This document shows, piece by piece, positions 12,089 through 21,783 of a stretch of 64,000 nucleotides of DNA (positions within the stretch are counted from its first letter, which is position 1; each line of letters starts with the position of its first letter). The notes beneath the pieces were generated by a model. That model worked only from the letters and a program-made list of their open reading frames with translations, was not told the origin of the DNA and ran no database searches. The stretch comes from Bradyrhizobium sp. BRP22 (lineage in GTDB: Bacteria > Pseudomonadota > Alphaproteobacteria > Rhizobiales > Xanthobacteraceae). The translations under genes were made by a program, and so were the position numbers. Location of the stretch: assembly GCF_020194175.1 (NCBI RefSeq), contig NZ_JADYVX010000031.1:33081-97080 (forward strand), in the 5' to 3' direction.

Positions 12089-12310
12089 TGGCAGGTAAAT
12101 CTCCAGTCGTAGCGAGTGAAGAGCAGCAGACGGCTTTGCGGACTCTTACAGTTTCGCGCGGTAACGGGGAGGCCGATTGGGCGAGAGCCGTATTGCTGAC
12201 GTTATCGGGTTGACCAGCCCACGCATTGCGCAAACGGCTTCGGTGTGAACGCGCGAACGACGGCTCACCATCCACTTTGGGCGAAAGAGGGCACTGCATT
12301 CCGGACAGGC
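12089..12310 (+). pseudogene. N-terminal remnant of an IS630-family transposase
   Basis: A frame starting with ATG at 12089 reads MAGKSPVVASEEQQ, then ARAVLLTLSG, and stops. The next codons, in shifted frames, continue with TSPRIAQTASV and a piece like the DNA-binding helix-turn-helix of IS630-type transposases of rhizobia. Only the first 70 or so residues remain, with at least two frame changes, and the catalytic domain is absent. It is a dead fragment. Confidence 0.6.
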
Positions 12311-12318
12311 CGTTTTCA

Positions 12319-12639
12319 TCACTCTGGCGGCTGCGGATTGTTGGCGGGATTGGTGTCGGGCTTGATTATCCGCGCAATCAGTCCGCAGCCGACCAGCCGC
12401 TGCAGGGCTGTCTCCAATGCATCGGCGGCTGCCTTGGCATAGACTTCGCGGTCGTCCACGTACACTGCGAAGCTCTTCAAATACTTCTCTCGCTTCGCCG
12501 GATTCTCGATCATCGCCTTTGTCCATTCGTAGAGCGGATACCGCTCGATGCCGTATTTTTTGCCGGTGGCCACATATTCGGCAAAGGCATCGAAAAGACA
12601 TTTTGGCGCGGCGCGATGGGATACGAGAGTATCGAACAA
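12319..12639 (-). CDS. Hypothetical protein, about 106 residues
   Basis: I do not recognise this gene. The predicted product has a natural-looking composition for a soluble helical protein (for example YGIERYPLYEWTKAM and YAKAAADALETALQRL). The frame stays open upstream of 12639, where the first usable start is TTG, so the true start is uncertain and it may be the tail of a longer, damaged gene. It ends next to the IS630 remnant. Confidence 0.3.
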   Translation of the reverse strand: MFDTLVSHRAAPKCLFDAFAEYVATGKKYGIERYPLYEWTKAMIENPAKREKYLKSFAVYVDDREVYAKAAADALETALQRLVGCGLIARIIKPDTNPANNPQPPE

Positions 12640-13426
12640 TGGGCCCCAACTTCGGCTCTTGGGTCTTAGTCGTATCGCTTCCGCCGCAGCCGAATCGCTT
12701 ACATCTAAGCTGGTATTCCCAGTGAGACGTCACGATTTTCCTCCAGTCGCACCCGACGTGTCCTCTCCAGCTACTCCAGGCCCTTCCGAAGCAGGTCGTT
12801 CGGCAAGTTTAGGGTGTCAACTAGCATCGCGCCTGGGCAGACCGGGATCTTACAAGAACGAACAAATTCTGCGCTGCAAGTATTCGGCTGTGGACCAGTT
12901 CCGCCTCCGGTTGGGTGTGCGTCGGCGAAGACGACGTCAATCTCTGCGACGTTTCCAGCCCCGACCGTAAGCTTGAGCGTCTCAAACGTAAGCTGCGGCA
13001 TACAATGCGGTCAATCGAATCCCTAACGCGGATCGTTGCGTCAACGTTTGACGTCCTGCCAGAGCGGACCTCGATAGGCCTGCTTCTGCGTCGATTCGGC
13101 AACTCCACAGAACGTCCCGCATTTCTGGCCTGCGAGAGGTCCTTCCTCTCTGGCCCGCGAGAGCTTCTTCCTCCGAGACCATTTAACATCCTCCGTACAG
13201 GCCGGCCTGCCGCTGCATAGTTCGTGAGAACTCATCTCCCTTGGGGATCACAATCAACTCTTCCACATTTCACTCCCGAAGGTCGTGCTGCCGACCAACA
13301 AAACGCAAGCGTGATGTGCCCAAGGCGTCGCATTCAGCGATCTTAACGCCGTGGCCACTTATGGCCGTCCATGTCCTCTTCGCCGCGCCAGTTGGTCAGC
13401 AATGCAGCTGCGATTAGGCTAGGCCG
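12640..13426. other. Gene-poor stretch upstream of the P450 gene
   Basis: Overlapping short frames on both strands show no family likeness. The stretch leads into the regulatory region of the cytochrome P450 gene. Confidence 0.3.
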
Positions 13427-13442
13427 TGTCACTAAATATACA
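13427..13442 (+). promoter_or_regulatory. Possible NifA upstream activator site (TGT-N10-ACA)
   Basis: The sequence TGT, ten bases, ACA lies 136 bp before the P450 start and fits the NifA binding consensus exactly. However, I find no good GG-N10-GC sigma-54 promoter between it and the gene; the best candidate at 13447-13460 has GA in place of GG and is too close to the site. A chance match is quite possible. Confidence 0.25.
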
Positions 13443-13577
13443 AGTGAAAGCAACCTTGCGCTCCTACGGGAAATGGTAGGGAGCGTTCGCTCCACTTTCG
13501 GATATCGTCCGCCGCCCACACTCAGGAGCAAGAGCGGGGCGAACCAAAAGTCGGGCGAGCAGCGCCGGGAGAAAATC

Positions 13578-14819
13578 ATGGATACGTTACACGCAGATCA
13601 CGGACGTGAGGATCTGTGTAACATCCAGCTGAGTGGTTTGGACGTAAGCGAGCCCACGCGCTTTCAAGACGATAGCATATGGCCTTACTTCGAGCGGCTG
13701 CGAAGGGAAGATCCCGTTCACTACTGTCAAGACAGTCCGTACGGCCCATATTGGTCGATAACAAAATACCGCGACATCATAGCCGTTGATACAAATCATA
13801 AAGTGTTCTCGTCAGAGCAAGGCGTCACCATTGTCGATGTGCCGGCGGAACATCTTCCTCCGAGTTTTATTAAGATGGCCCCCCCTAAACATGGCGAGCA
13901 GCGTGGCACCGTAAGTCCAATCGTGGCACCGGAAAATCTGGCCAAGCTCGAAAGCTTAATCCGATGTCGCGTTAGAGCGATTCTTCACGGCTTGCCGCGC
14001 AATGAGACCTTCAACTGGGTCGACAAGGTCTCGATTGAACTGACGACGCAGATGTTGGCCACGCTATTCGACTTTCCTTTTGAGGATCGACGGCTGCTGT
14101 CGTATTGGTCGGATGTAGCCATTTCAACTCCGAAAGAGGGCCACACGATTGACAGCTGGGACAAGCGAAGCGCAGTCCTGTCCGAGTGCTTGGATTATTT
14201 CGCACGGCTTTGGAGCGACCGGATCAATGCCGAGCCTCGGCTCGACTTGATTTCGATGATGGCGCATTCACCCGCGACCCGGAATATGGATTCACGTGAG
14301 TTCCTTGGAAATCTCATCCTCCTGATCGTGGGCGGAAACGACACCACGCGCAATTCGATTAGCGGTGGCCTCTTGTTCATGAACCAGAACCCGTCCGAGC
14401 TACGAAAGCTACGAGACAATCCTATGCTCGTGTCGAGCGCTGTGTCCGAGATTATTCGTTACCAGACGCCCATCGCACACATGCGCCGCGACGCCTCGGC
14501 CGATATCATCATAGGTGACAAACAAATTAGAAAAGGCGATAAGGTCGTCATGTGGTACATCTCTGGTAACCGGGACGATGAGATCATCGAGAACGCCAAT
14601 AGCTTCGTCATCGATCGCAAGAACGTGCGGCAACATCTCTCGTTCGGATTCGGCATCCATCGCTGCGTTGGTAGACATCTTGCGGAACTGCAGCTGAAGA
14701 TCCTTTGGGAGGGGATGCTGAATGGACGCTTGAAGGTCAAGATCGTCGGCGAGCCCGTGCGGGTCGCATCTAACTTTGTGCGCGGTTATTCCGTAATCCC
14801 AGTGCAGATTGTAGCTTAG
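13578..14819 (+). CDS. Cytochrome P450
   Basis: The product is a soluble bacterial P450 of 413 residues, a haem monooxygenase that needs an outside ferredoxin for electrons. It has the oxygen-binding I-helix motif GGNDTTRNS (residues 252-260), the ExxR motif EIIR (291-294) and the haem-ligand loop FGFGIHRCVG with Cys363. The start at 13578 is chosen because a GGGAG ribosome site sits just upstream and because the 69 extra residues of the longer frame have no P450 character. P450 genes of several families are common in rhizobial symbiotic regions and some are expressed in bacteroids. The substrate cannot be told from the sequence. It stands alone, with no ferredoxin gene beside it. Confidence 0.92.
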   Translation: MDTLHADHGREDLCNIQLSGLDVSEPTRFQDDSIWPYFERLRREDPVHYCQDSPYGPYWSITKYRDIIAVDTNHKVFSSEQGVTIVDVPAEHLPPSFIKMAPPKHGEQRGTVSPIVAPENLAKLESLIRCRVRAILHGLPRNETFNWVDKVSIELTTQMLATLFDFPFEDRRLLSYWSDVAISTPKEGHTIDSWDKRSAVLSECLDYFARLWSDRINAEPRLDLISMMAHSPATRNMDSREFLGNLILLIVGGNDTTRNSISGGLLFMNQNPSELRKLRDNPMLVSSAVSEIIRYQTPIAHMRRDASADIIIGDKQIRKGDKVVMWYISGNRDDEIIENANSFVIDRKNVRQHLSFGFGIHRCVGRHLAELQLKILWEGMLNGRLKVKIVGEPVRVASNFVRGYSVIPVQIVA

Positions 14820-14922
14820 GCTGCGATGCTCTGAGTTTAATGGGGACTTGTCCGTCGTCAGATAATTTGAGACTGATCAGGCGTTTCGAGAAGGGAGGCT
14901 CTGGCTCAGCGGGGGTTAGAAT

Positions 14923-15240
14923 TTAAGCTGCTTGCAATTGATGCTGCAAGCGGCGGTTTGCGACGGTGTTGCGCTTAATGCGTTTTTGTTCGGCGAGGAT
15001 CGCCTCAGCCCTGCGAAGAGACATCGGCAGGAGTGAGGTTGCCGATGCTCTCATCATCGTGGACGTGATTGTAGTGTTCGACGAGGGCCCGTAACTGGCG
15101 TTCGAGGTCGTCTGGCAGGTAGTAGTTGTCGAGCAGAATGCGGTTCTTCAGGGGCTGGTGCCAACGTTCGATCTTTCCCTGGATCTGGGGATGATACGGA
15201 GCGCCACCCACATGTTGCATGTCCTTCTGTTAGGAGAATG
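14923..15240 (-). pseudogene. C-terminal remnant of an IS3-family transposase
   Basis: Reading down from 15240, the sequence contains the end of an integrase-core transposase: YHPQIQGKIERWHQ, then NYYLPDDLERQL and HYNHVHDDESIGNLTPAD. After a frame change near 15005 it continues to a C-terminus ending RIKRNTVANRR and a stop at 14923. The N-terminal part and most of the catalytic domain are missing, so it is inactive. It follows the P450 gene on the opposite strand. Confidence 0.7.
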
Positions 15241-15474
15241 CAAACATCATCAAGCTGATTATACCAATAAGCATCGTCGGGGTCCGTTTTGGGCGCCATC
15301 GTGCTTGCAATCCTCCCCAGACCCATCCGTTCGAACAAAATGCCTACCATCTTTGACCCTTCACGGCCGTTTTTGCTGAGGGTAGGAGCAGGTTCAGCTG
15401 TTGCCGCGAGCCAATCGATCGATATGACCAGCGATGCGTCTGATCGTCTGATCGAGTAGGCCCTCGCGCCGCTT

Positions 15475-16001
15475 CGACAGAGCTCGGGGCCTATAGTCGA
15501 AACAATGTCGGAGAGTTGGAGGGACGCTACATCTGTTTCCGCCCGACATCCGCCAGTCCTGCTGTCGTCAACGCCTACGAGGTGACGATTCGGATGGGAC
15601 GACAAACGCGCGAGCCTTGTGTTCGAGGAACGCAACCGGCCCGACAGCAGCCACTCTCAGGTCGGGCAGGTTTACATACCTGACGGTAAACCTTTCATGA
15701 TCTCGGTGACGGCGGATAAGGGGCCGTCCGTGTCATTATGCTTGCCCGGCCCGACCAAGCCGGCGTCGCACGTGGATTAATTCTCGCGCTTTCGAATCCG
15801 GGTGGTACCCACTTCATTCCGGCTACTGCTCCGGTCGTGTTACGACGGCTGAACGAGACAGTCCCGCAACTGGGATTTGTGCACCAAGACTCCACTGATT
15901 ATGCGATGTATGTCAGTCAGCTAAGCGATGTTTCGCCCGACTTTGCAACCTTTGCTTCCCTCGCGCAGGCTTTGAAGCGAGTGCAGACCTCAGCGGCTTG
16001 A
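15475..16001 (+). pseudogene. Remnant of a conserved hypothetical, possibly HTH-regulator C-terminal domain
   Basis: Three pieces in different frames join into one plausible protein: an EGRYICFRP segment near 15515, then WDDKRASLVFEERNRP to ISVTADKGPSV, and from about 15720 VIMLARPDQAGVARGLIL to the stop at 16001. The order resembles the C-terminal half of a family of rhizobial proteins that I associate with helix-turn-helix regulators, though I cannot confirm this without a search. At least two frame changes make it non-functional. No DNA-binding part is visible upstream. Confidence 0.45.
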
Positions 16002-16097
16002 TCGCAACGTGACACGAGGTGGATTGTGCCTCGGATTTTGCGAACACCGTGATCGCGCGATCGCACGGGATAGCTCGCTGAGGTCGAAATTTCATAA

Positions 16098-17222
16098 CTA
16101 ATCGAATAACGTTCTGTCCAAAGCCGTGCGGATCTTGGTTGCCCTCGACGTCTCGATAGATGCGCTGTATTGGCGGGAGCCTCGCTGGACAGCAAAGGCT
16201 TCGAGCCGCCGGGCCAACGACTCCGTTTTCGGATCGCGCCTGCTGGTGCTCACATCTTCGTCTCTGATACCAGGTTGGTAGCTGGCGACACCATCGATTA
16301 CACCGCGCGAGTGGGAGTGCTTGTAAAAGAGCGCTGGAAGTAACTTTTCCCCGTGAAACAGATTAATTTCGGCGTGTTCCAGCATGGCGTCGGGTGAAGG
16401 AATGTAGTCGCTGGAATCTTCCCCCTCGTCGGCAATCGTTCCATGCCGATGAAGATTGTCATGCCAGTCATCGAAAGTTGACACCTCTTGGTGTGCCGCC
16501 AGCGCAAATTGCATGCCAAACATCAGGCAATCGGCAGGAGATTTCTGCACGCCAATTCCGATAAAGGCCCACTTCGGCTTCGTTCCCAGCTGCTGTAGCG
16601 TCGTCCGTCGCAATCTGGAGTATGGGGTTATGAAGGTGTAAAGATCGGTCGGCTCCATCACGATGACCGTCGGCGGTGCTGCAGCGCGGGTTCGAACATC
16701 AGCAGCAAAGTGGTGCATCTCGTCGTCCGCCAACCGCACGACCGCGCGCCAAGCACGATCCGATGATCGGTCCGCCAACGCCTCGAGAAACTTGGCGGAC
16801 GAGTCCATGTGCTTAAGATTAAGGTCCCGGTAGCGGCTGTTATAGCTGTCCGCTAAGCGATGGAGATTGGCGAGATCGAGGGACAACAATTCCTCGTCGG
16901 GCTGCATGCTGGCAGACAGATAGCGAGCTACCTGCTGACCGTATTCCATTAGACCGGACGAAGTTCCAGCCTGGCTGGCACGCTCAAGTGTTTGCGTAAG
17001 CAACCGGAGCTTCTCGTTAACGCGGGCTGGATGAACACGGTGAGATGCGGTTCCGCCACCGGCCTCGCGGGATGGTCCGGGCGAGTGCTGCCATTCAATG
17101 CTGGATCGAGGCGGACTCGATTGTACGGAATCCAGGTGAGCAGCAAACTCCGCTTCCTGGGCGCTTCCATCATCCTGAGAGTTCTCATGCCGTCCGCTCA
17201 GTCGTGAAATGCAGCCGCCCAT
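16098..17222 (-). CDS. YopJ/NopJ-family type III effector (C55-type acetyltransferase)
   Basis: The product (374 residues) carries the His-Glu-Cys triad of the YopJ/HopZ/PopP2 family: His171 in MHHFAADVR, Glu190 in VIVMEPT and Cys232 in KSPADCLMFGMQ. The spacings of 19 and 42 residues are close to those of YopJ. A KHSHS segment follows, as in plant-associated members. Such proteins are injected into host cells and acetylate Ser, Thr or Lys of defence proteins. The N-terminus MGGCIS is a host-type N-myristoylation signal with a Cys that could be palmitoylated, so the effector should sit at the plant plasma membrane. A tts box lies 130 bp upstream. The rhizobial relative is NopJ of NGR234. The gene is intact among IS debris. 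Confidence 0.85.
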   Translation of the reverse strand: MGGCISRLSGRHENSQDDGSAQEAEFAAHLDSVQSSPPRSSIEWQHSPGPSREAGGGTASHRVHPARVNEKLRLLTQTLERASQAGTSSGLMEYGQQVARYLSASMQPDEELLSLDLANLHRLADSYNSRYRDLNLKHMDSSAKFLEALADRSSDRAWRAVVRLADDEMHHFAADVRTRAAAPPTVIVMEPTDLYTFITPYSRLRRTTLQQLGTKPKWAFIGIGVQKSPADCLMFGMQFALAAHQEVSTFDDWHDNLHRHGTIADEGEDSSDYIPSPDAMLEHAEINLFHGEKLLPALFYKHSHSRGVIDGVASYQPGIRDEDVSTSRRDPKTESLARRLEAFAVQRGSRQYSASIETSRATKIRTALDRTLFD

Positions 17223-17353
17223 ATCTATCTCCTGTCAAAGGGATCACCCGACCAGGTTCGCCACGAGTTCATCCGCAAGGGCTGCTTTGAAGTCGTGATC
17301 GCGCTCCTATCGGCTCAGTAGCTTCGCACGATTTTCGGGTTGGTTAGCTGACA

Positions 17354-17389
17354 TAGCATGATGCGCGAGGTCGCTGACGAGAAGCTGAC
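17354..17389 (-). promoter_or_regulatory. tts box (TtsI binding site) for the NopJ-like gene
   Basis: On the minus strand the site begins GTCAGCTTCTCGTCAGC and ends near ATGCTA, matching the tts box pattern GTCAG-n-TT-nn-CG-n-CAG of rhizobial type III secretion promoters. It points to the NopJ-like gene, whose start is about 130 bp downstream. TtsI, itself induced through NodD and flavonoids, would activate it. Confidence 0.75.
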
Positions 17390-17525
17390 GCCGCCCTGGG
17401 CGTCGAGCGTCTGCGGCGCGTTTTTGCGCAAAGGTCAAACTATCGCAATCGCGCCAATTGGGTCGCTCGCGCGATAGCGCACATGGCGTTCGCGGTACCC
17501 ACGTGCCGCGCCGCGAACAGGGTGT

Positions 17526-19290
17526 GTAGCGCGACAATCTGGGGTTCCTCCGCATATTTGGTGCAGGGCGTGGGATTCACGGACAGTGCGAATGAGGGCA
17601 TAAGGTCTGAATCGCAGTCGACGCCCGTGATTCGCCTTGCTCCACGCCTTCCGCTCGCTGATTTCCCCCGAGCTTTCGATTCTCCAGATCCTCCCCCCGA
17701 CCGACAGGATGGTGCTCGTGGCTTGACCGAAGTCAGCGGTCTCGCTCTGTCCCTGTTGCGGCTGCCAGACGGGTCGGGTCCCCAGCCACTCACGAGCGAC
17801 GCTTAGCCGATCTGCCATGGCAGGGTCGGGTGGTCGAAATTCGGCTTCACGCGCGACGGTTTCGATGCGCGAATCCGCAATGCCCGCGTCGGATATTTAC
17901 CGAGCGGCTACCGGCAACGGTGCGACCGAAAGCAAGACGCACGACCCGCCTCGGCGAGCGCCAACTGGCGATCGGTTTTGCGGTCGGCGGAGAGCCCGGC
18001 GCGCGTCTGTCGCACAAACTGGCCATGCCAGTCAGCGGCGACACCTTGCTCCAAATGATGCACTCGGCTCCCTTGCCGGATTTCGTTGCCCCGACCGTCG
18101 GCATCGACGATTGGGCTTGGCGTCGTGGCCAGCGATATGGAACGATCATCTGCGATTTAGAGCGCAATTGTGGGCTTGATCTGCTTCCCGATCGTAAGGC
18201 CGACAGTGTTGCGCGCTGGCTGAAGCGTTGGCCGGGGATCAAGGTCGTCGCCCGCGATCGTGCCGGACTTTATGCTGATGGCGCACGCTGCGGCGCCCCC
18301 GACGCGGTGCAGGTGGCGGACCGCTGGCACCTCAACAGTCTGGGTGAGGCCCTGCGCCACGCGGTCGGCCGCTATCGTCACAACGTAGCTGCCGCCGTGC
18401 AAATCATGGCGTCCGCGCAACGCGCGACGACCGCCAGTTCCACGCCGCCACCCGGCCTTGCACAGTTGCGGGCGGATCGAAAGGCTGCGCGACGCGAACG
18501 CTAGGATGAAATCTGTCGCCTACGCGAGCAAGGTTGGCCGACATCCAGGATCGCCCAACTGCTCGGCGTCGACCGGCGCACTGTTCAGCGCTGGCTGGTC
18601 GCTGGTGAACCGGAGCATTCGCGTCCTCACAGGCCTTCACATCTTCTCGCGCCCTTCGCGGCATGGCTCGAAGCGCGGTGGGTTTCCGGCTGCCAGATCG
18701 GCCAGCAGCTTGGCGGGAGCTTCAGCAACAGGGCTATACTGGAAATCGGGTGACCGTCGCGCGATGGGCCACGAACAGGCGTGCACATGCAGGCGCGGGA
18801 GGCGCAGCACAACCGCACGCGACCTGGAAAGCTCCCACGCGTCGTCGCTGTGCTTGGTATTTGAGCCACAATCTGGATCAGATCGACGCTGAAGCGAGGG
18901 CTGTTCCTCGGCCACTTGCTTGCGCAAGCTCCGGAACTCGCCCCGGCGGCTGAGCTGGCGAGGCGGTTTGTGTCCCTTCTCAGTGGTAGCGACATCGCCG
19001 AGCTCGATGAATGGATCACTCAAGCAGCCAGCAGCGAGCTCAAGAGCTTGGCCAACGGCATCGCGCGCGACATCGATGCGGTCCGAGCCGCAATAACGAC
19101 CTCCTGGACAATCAGTCCGGTGGAAGGCCAGATCAGCGGGATCAAAGCCATCAAACGATGTATGGCCGGGCAAGTTACCCACGATTGCGTCGACACGTCC
19201 TTCTGCCTGAGAACGACCGAGCAACCTATCCAACCCCAGTCGCTCAAGCTGCATCAAATATGCGGAAGAACCCCTGATTGTCGCGCTATA
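17526..19290. mobile_element. Decayed ISL3-family insertion sequence
   Basis: The ends are imperfect inverted repeats of about 40 bp: 17526-17567 and 19249-19290, sharing GCGACAATC, GGGGTTC and CCGCATATTTG in inverted order. Between them lies an ISL3-type transposase broken by a stop and several frame changes. The element is about 1.76 kb. The mutated ends and gene show that it is old and immobile. It separates the NopJ-like effector from the poorly assignable stretch to the right. Confidence 0.75.
17658..19209 (+). pseudogene. ISL3-family transposase, broken
   Basis: Pieces in order: SPELSILQILPPTDRMVLVA with an in-frame TGA after it, the zinc-finger CPCCGCQ, then after a frame change near 17795 HERRLADLPWQGRVVEIRLH and a long intact stretch with the DDE-type core (VGIDDWAWRRGQ, VARDRAGLYADGA) up to the stop at 18504. 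The C-terminal part continues after further frame changes and ends with SPVEGQISGIKAIKR near 19150. This is the domain order of ISL3 transposases. At least one stop and three frame changes make it inactive. Confidence 0.8.
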
Positions 19291-19423
19291 CCTTGCATAG
19301 TCAAATCTTCTCGCTGTGTGTTTTGGCTGCACGCGCTCGTTCTTAATAGTGTGTTCTGCAGAGAATGATTTGCCCATGACGATCGCGGCCGCCGGGGTCG
19401 ACTTGACATGAACTTGTCCATTA

Positions 19424-19684
19424 CTAATCGAGCAGCCTGTACGCCGGATCGCGGACCTCCGCTGCCAAATCAGGCGTCGTCTCGATCGCAGCACCGGCGT
19501 CGGTAATGATCATCTCGTTCGCCGCCTCAGCGGCGCCGTGTCTGTCGCGCGCCGCCTTCGCTTCCATCAACTCTTTTAGCTTGCTACAGTACGCCTCCTG
19601 CAGCCTGGCAAGCGCACTCCTTTTGCGGGCATACACTGCTGCCATCGCTCGAAGCTCCGCCTCGATCTGTGAAACTCTTTCCAT
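19424..19684 (-). CDS. Hypothetical small helical protein, 86 residues
   Basis: I do not recognise this product. The first 60 residues are highly charged and Ala/Glu/Lys/Arg-rich with heptad-like spacing (ERVSQIEAELRAMAAVYARK and so on), which suggests a coiled coil, followed by a looser C-terminal tail. Small coiled-coil proteins of this size occur in type III secretion operons (YscO-like), but nothing next to it supports that, so the function stays open. Upstream in the same direction are frames that look degraded. Confidence 0.3.
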   Translation of the reverse strand: MERVSQIEAELRAMAAVYARKRSALARLQEAYCSKLKELMEAKAARDRHGAAEAANEMIITDAGAAIETTPDLAAEVRDPAYRLLD

Positions 19685-20061
19685 GATTTTCCCATGTCGT
19701 CTGACGTTGAGGCGCAGCGATGCCGCGCAAGGGCGGCATTTTCATCCACCAGCAACGGATGCGCTTCTCCCTGGCTCCTCGAACGCGGCAGGGTACAGCA
19801 TCAAGGCTGATGTGATTGGTCTCCGCAAACCGCTGAATACCGATCGTCCTCACCGAGAGGGGGCATGGAGCCTTCCCGTCGATCCACTCGATCTTGGGTG
19901 AGTGTCGGTGCGCAGAGGAAGGGTGGTGACGCCGCCGATTGCGGAGATGACCCGCGTCCTGAACTCCAGCGGAAGGCCGCAAATCTTGAGCAGCAAGTGA
20001 CCACGCGAGCGGACGCGAAGCGCTCCTGGCAACGGCAAGAGCCTCAGCACCTGAAACGGCC

Positions 20062-20340
20062 TCAGAGATTCTCATCACCGTTGCGCCTCCTCGTTCGTAA
20101 TGCGGCCGCGAATTCTCGCTCTCGCCAAAGAACGAGATCCTTATCTAGCAAAGCGTGCAGCGTATCCCGGACGCAGGGCGAAATCGAGTTGTCAGTATCG
20201 ATCACTTGCCGAAAGTTCTGGAATACGCGATCGATTCTCGCGATCAAATTGCCTGCCGCGATCATTCGCTGCTCAGACACTTGATCGTCCTCCTCCTCGT
20301 CAATGGTTGAGAGTGGCATTCCTGCATTTTTCGGCTTCAT
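20062..20340 (-). CDS. Hypothetical protein, about 92 residues
   Basis: I do not recognise this product. From the ATG at 20340 it reads an acidic N-terminus (DEEEDD) and then a plausible amphipathic helical domain (NLIARIDRVFQNFRQVID). The frame is open further upstream to 20454, but that part has low likeness to protein. The end overlaps the start of another doubtful frame. It may be part of a decayed minus-strand operon. Confidence 0.25.
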   Translation of the reverse strand: MKPKNAGMPLSTIDEEEDDQVSEQRMIAAGNLIARIDRVFQNFRQVIDTDNSISPCVRDTLHALLDKDLVLWREREFAAALRTRRRNGDENL

Positions 20341-20895
20341 GTGACCGCTTGTTGAGAGCTCGAGCACTCGCGGTGCGCCTGGAAGTAAGCCAGGGTCCGG
20401 TTGCAATGATGGATGACATCGCGAGTTGTCCATTTGAATAGACGCAGTTCTCATTTGAGGAGTTGCGAACTGTGGCTTGACCTATATGTGTTGCCAGCGC
20501 CGCTGCGCGCTCTTTCTACGCGAGCGTTGAGCAGGCGCTATGGGCGGGGCTTTTGTTGGCGTCTCGCTTCGGCGCCTTCACGCGCTTCAGCAGGTCGCGG
20601 ACATAGCCGCCGAGCATGTCGCGTCAATTCCGCTCGTGCTAGCGCCGCTCGGCGATGAGCTTGATTGGAACTGATTTGTGGTGCCTCGCGACAATTGCAA
20701 GGGTCATCGACGAATGTCCCGAGCATATCTACGTCCATTCTCTTTTTGAGTCCATCGTTCAGATGCAAATGCAGCCGAAGAGACCCGCGCCTAGAACAAT
20801 AAGCAGCGTACGCGCGAGTCTCGCGCGCGACTTGATCCATGCCCAATGCCGGAAGAGTTGCCCGTGATGAGCGCTGAGCAAATAGGCCATCGTCG

Positions 20896-21330
20896 TCAAT
20901 GCTGCAGCCGCGTCCAGATGAGCTTACGGAGTTCCCGCTCTGCTCGCGCGAAGTTGCCGACATTGAAGCGAGTGCGCCGATACGCAGCGGCCCGCTCCGC
21001 TCGTGATGCCATGAGTCCGGGTCTCTCGCGCTCATACATCTCGTCGCGCGCTTGGCCAACTGCGCCGCGCACAGCAAGTCGGATTTCCGCTTTGATTCGA
21101 GGAATTGTGGTTGCGGTGGGCCGAAAGCTAGTTAGCAGTTGCAGCGCGCGCGCCTTGATCTCCTCGAAATATGGGCTGACGCGCACGTACGGTTCTCCTC
21201 GAGCCACGATGAAACTGCATTCCATGCTCCTGATAGCCTGGTTAATGGCATCGCTATGGCAATCCGCAGCCGAGGCTAGCTCGCGCCTTTGCGCAGCGCA
21301 GCGTCCTTGCAGGCCGGCCGTTAAGCCCAT
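20896..21330 (-). CDS. Hypothetical protein, about 144 residues
   Basis: I do not recognise this product. From the ATG at 21330 the frame gives a predicted mostly helical, basic protein with a regular composition (for example YFEEIKARALQLLTSF and ERAAAYRRTRFNVGNF). No signal peptide, membrane segment or known motif is visible. The open frame extends up to 21456 but the extra part is rich in His, Arg and Cys and unlikely to be translated. Confidence 0.3.
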   Translation of the reverse strand: MGLTAGLQGRCAAQRRELASAADCHSDAINQAIRSMECSFIVARGEPYVRVSPYFEEIKARALQLLTSFRPTATTIPRIKAEIRLAVRGAVGQARDEMYERERPGLMASRAERAAAYRRTRFNVGNFARAERELRKLIWTRLQH

Positions 21331-21783
21331 TAGGACAGCGCTGTGTCGAGTTGGGCAGCGGGTCCCGCGGACAGATTTATGGGCGCCTGGCGCCCACGAA
21401 TGCCTCGCCCGAGGGGCTGCTTTATTGGAAAGGGCACACCTGCGGCGATGCGTCATTCAACGCCTGCGCGATATCTGCAATCAGATCAGACGGATGTTCT
21501 ATGCTGATCGATAGCCGGATGGGGAGTCGAGGACGGCTATTTTATGCGAGTATCAGGCGGAGCACCTGAGTGCTTGCGGGTGGGCCAGCAAGTGAGTCGG
21601 TGCCGCCCAGGCTCACTACCAGCTTGAACATTTTCGGCGCGTTCAGAAATTCGAAGGCGGCTGTTTCCAACAATATCGAACGAAACTGCGGAACCTGCCC
21701 CGGGCACGATGCTGAGGCGAATTCCGCAATTGCCTTTTTGCCGCACCGTAGGCTGCGCTGCGGTCAGCGGACGCACGAACGGA

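Larger units (their letters stand above)
19291..21783. other. Low-information stretch with only doubtful small frames
   Basis: About 2.5 kb between the ISL3 remnant and the small exported-protein gene. Three minus-strand frames look somewhat protein-like and are listed separately with low confidence (19424-19684, 20062-20340, 20896-21330). Pieces of further frames at 19690-20078 look coding in short runs but change frame repeatedly. I suspect a decayed minus-strand operon but cannot name it. Confidence 0.35.

Noticed and set aside
13447..13460. Sigma-54 promoter for the P450 gene
   Set aside because: The -24 GG is GA, and it lies only a few bases from the supposed NifA site, which normally acts from about 100 bp away.
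19424..19684. A YscO-like type III secretion gene
   Set aside because: Only the coiled-coil character and size fit; no neighbouring secretion gene (ATPase, ring or export proteins) supports it.
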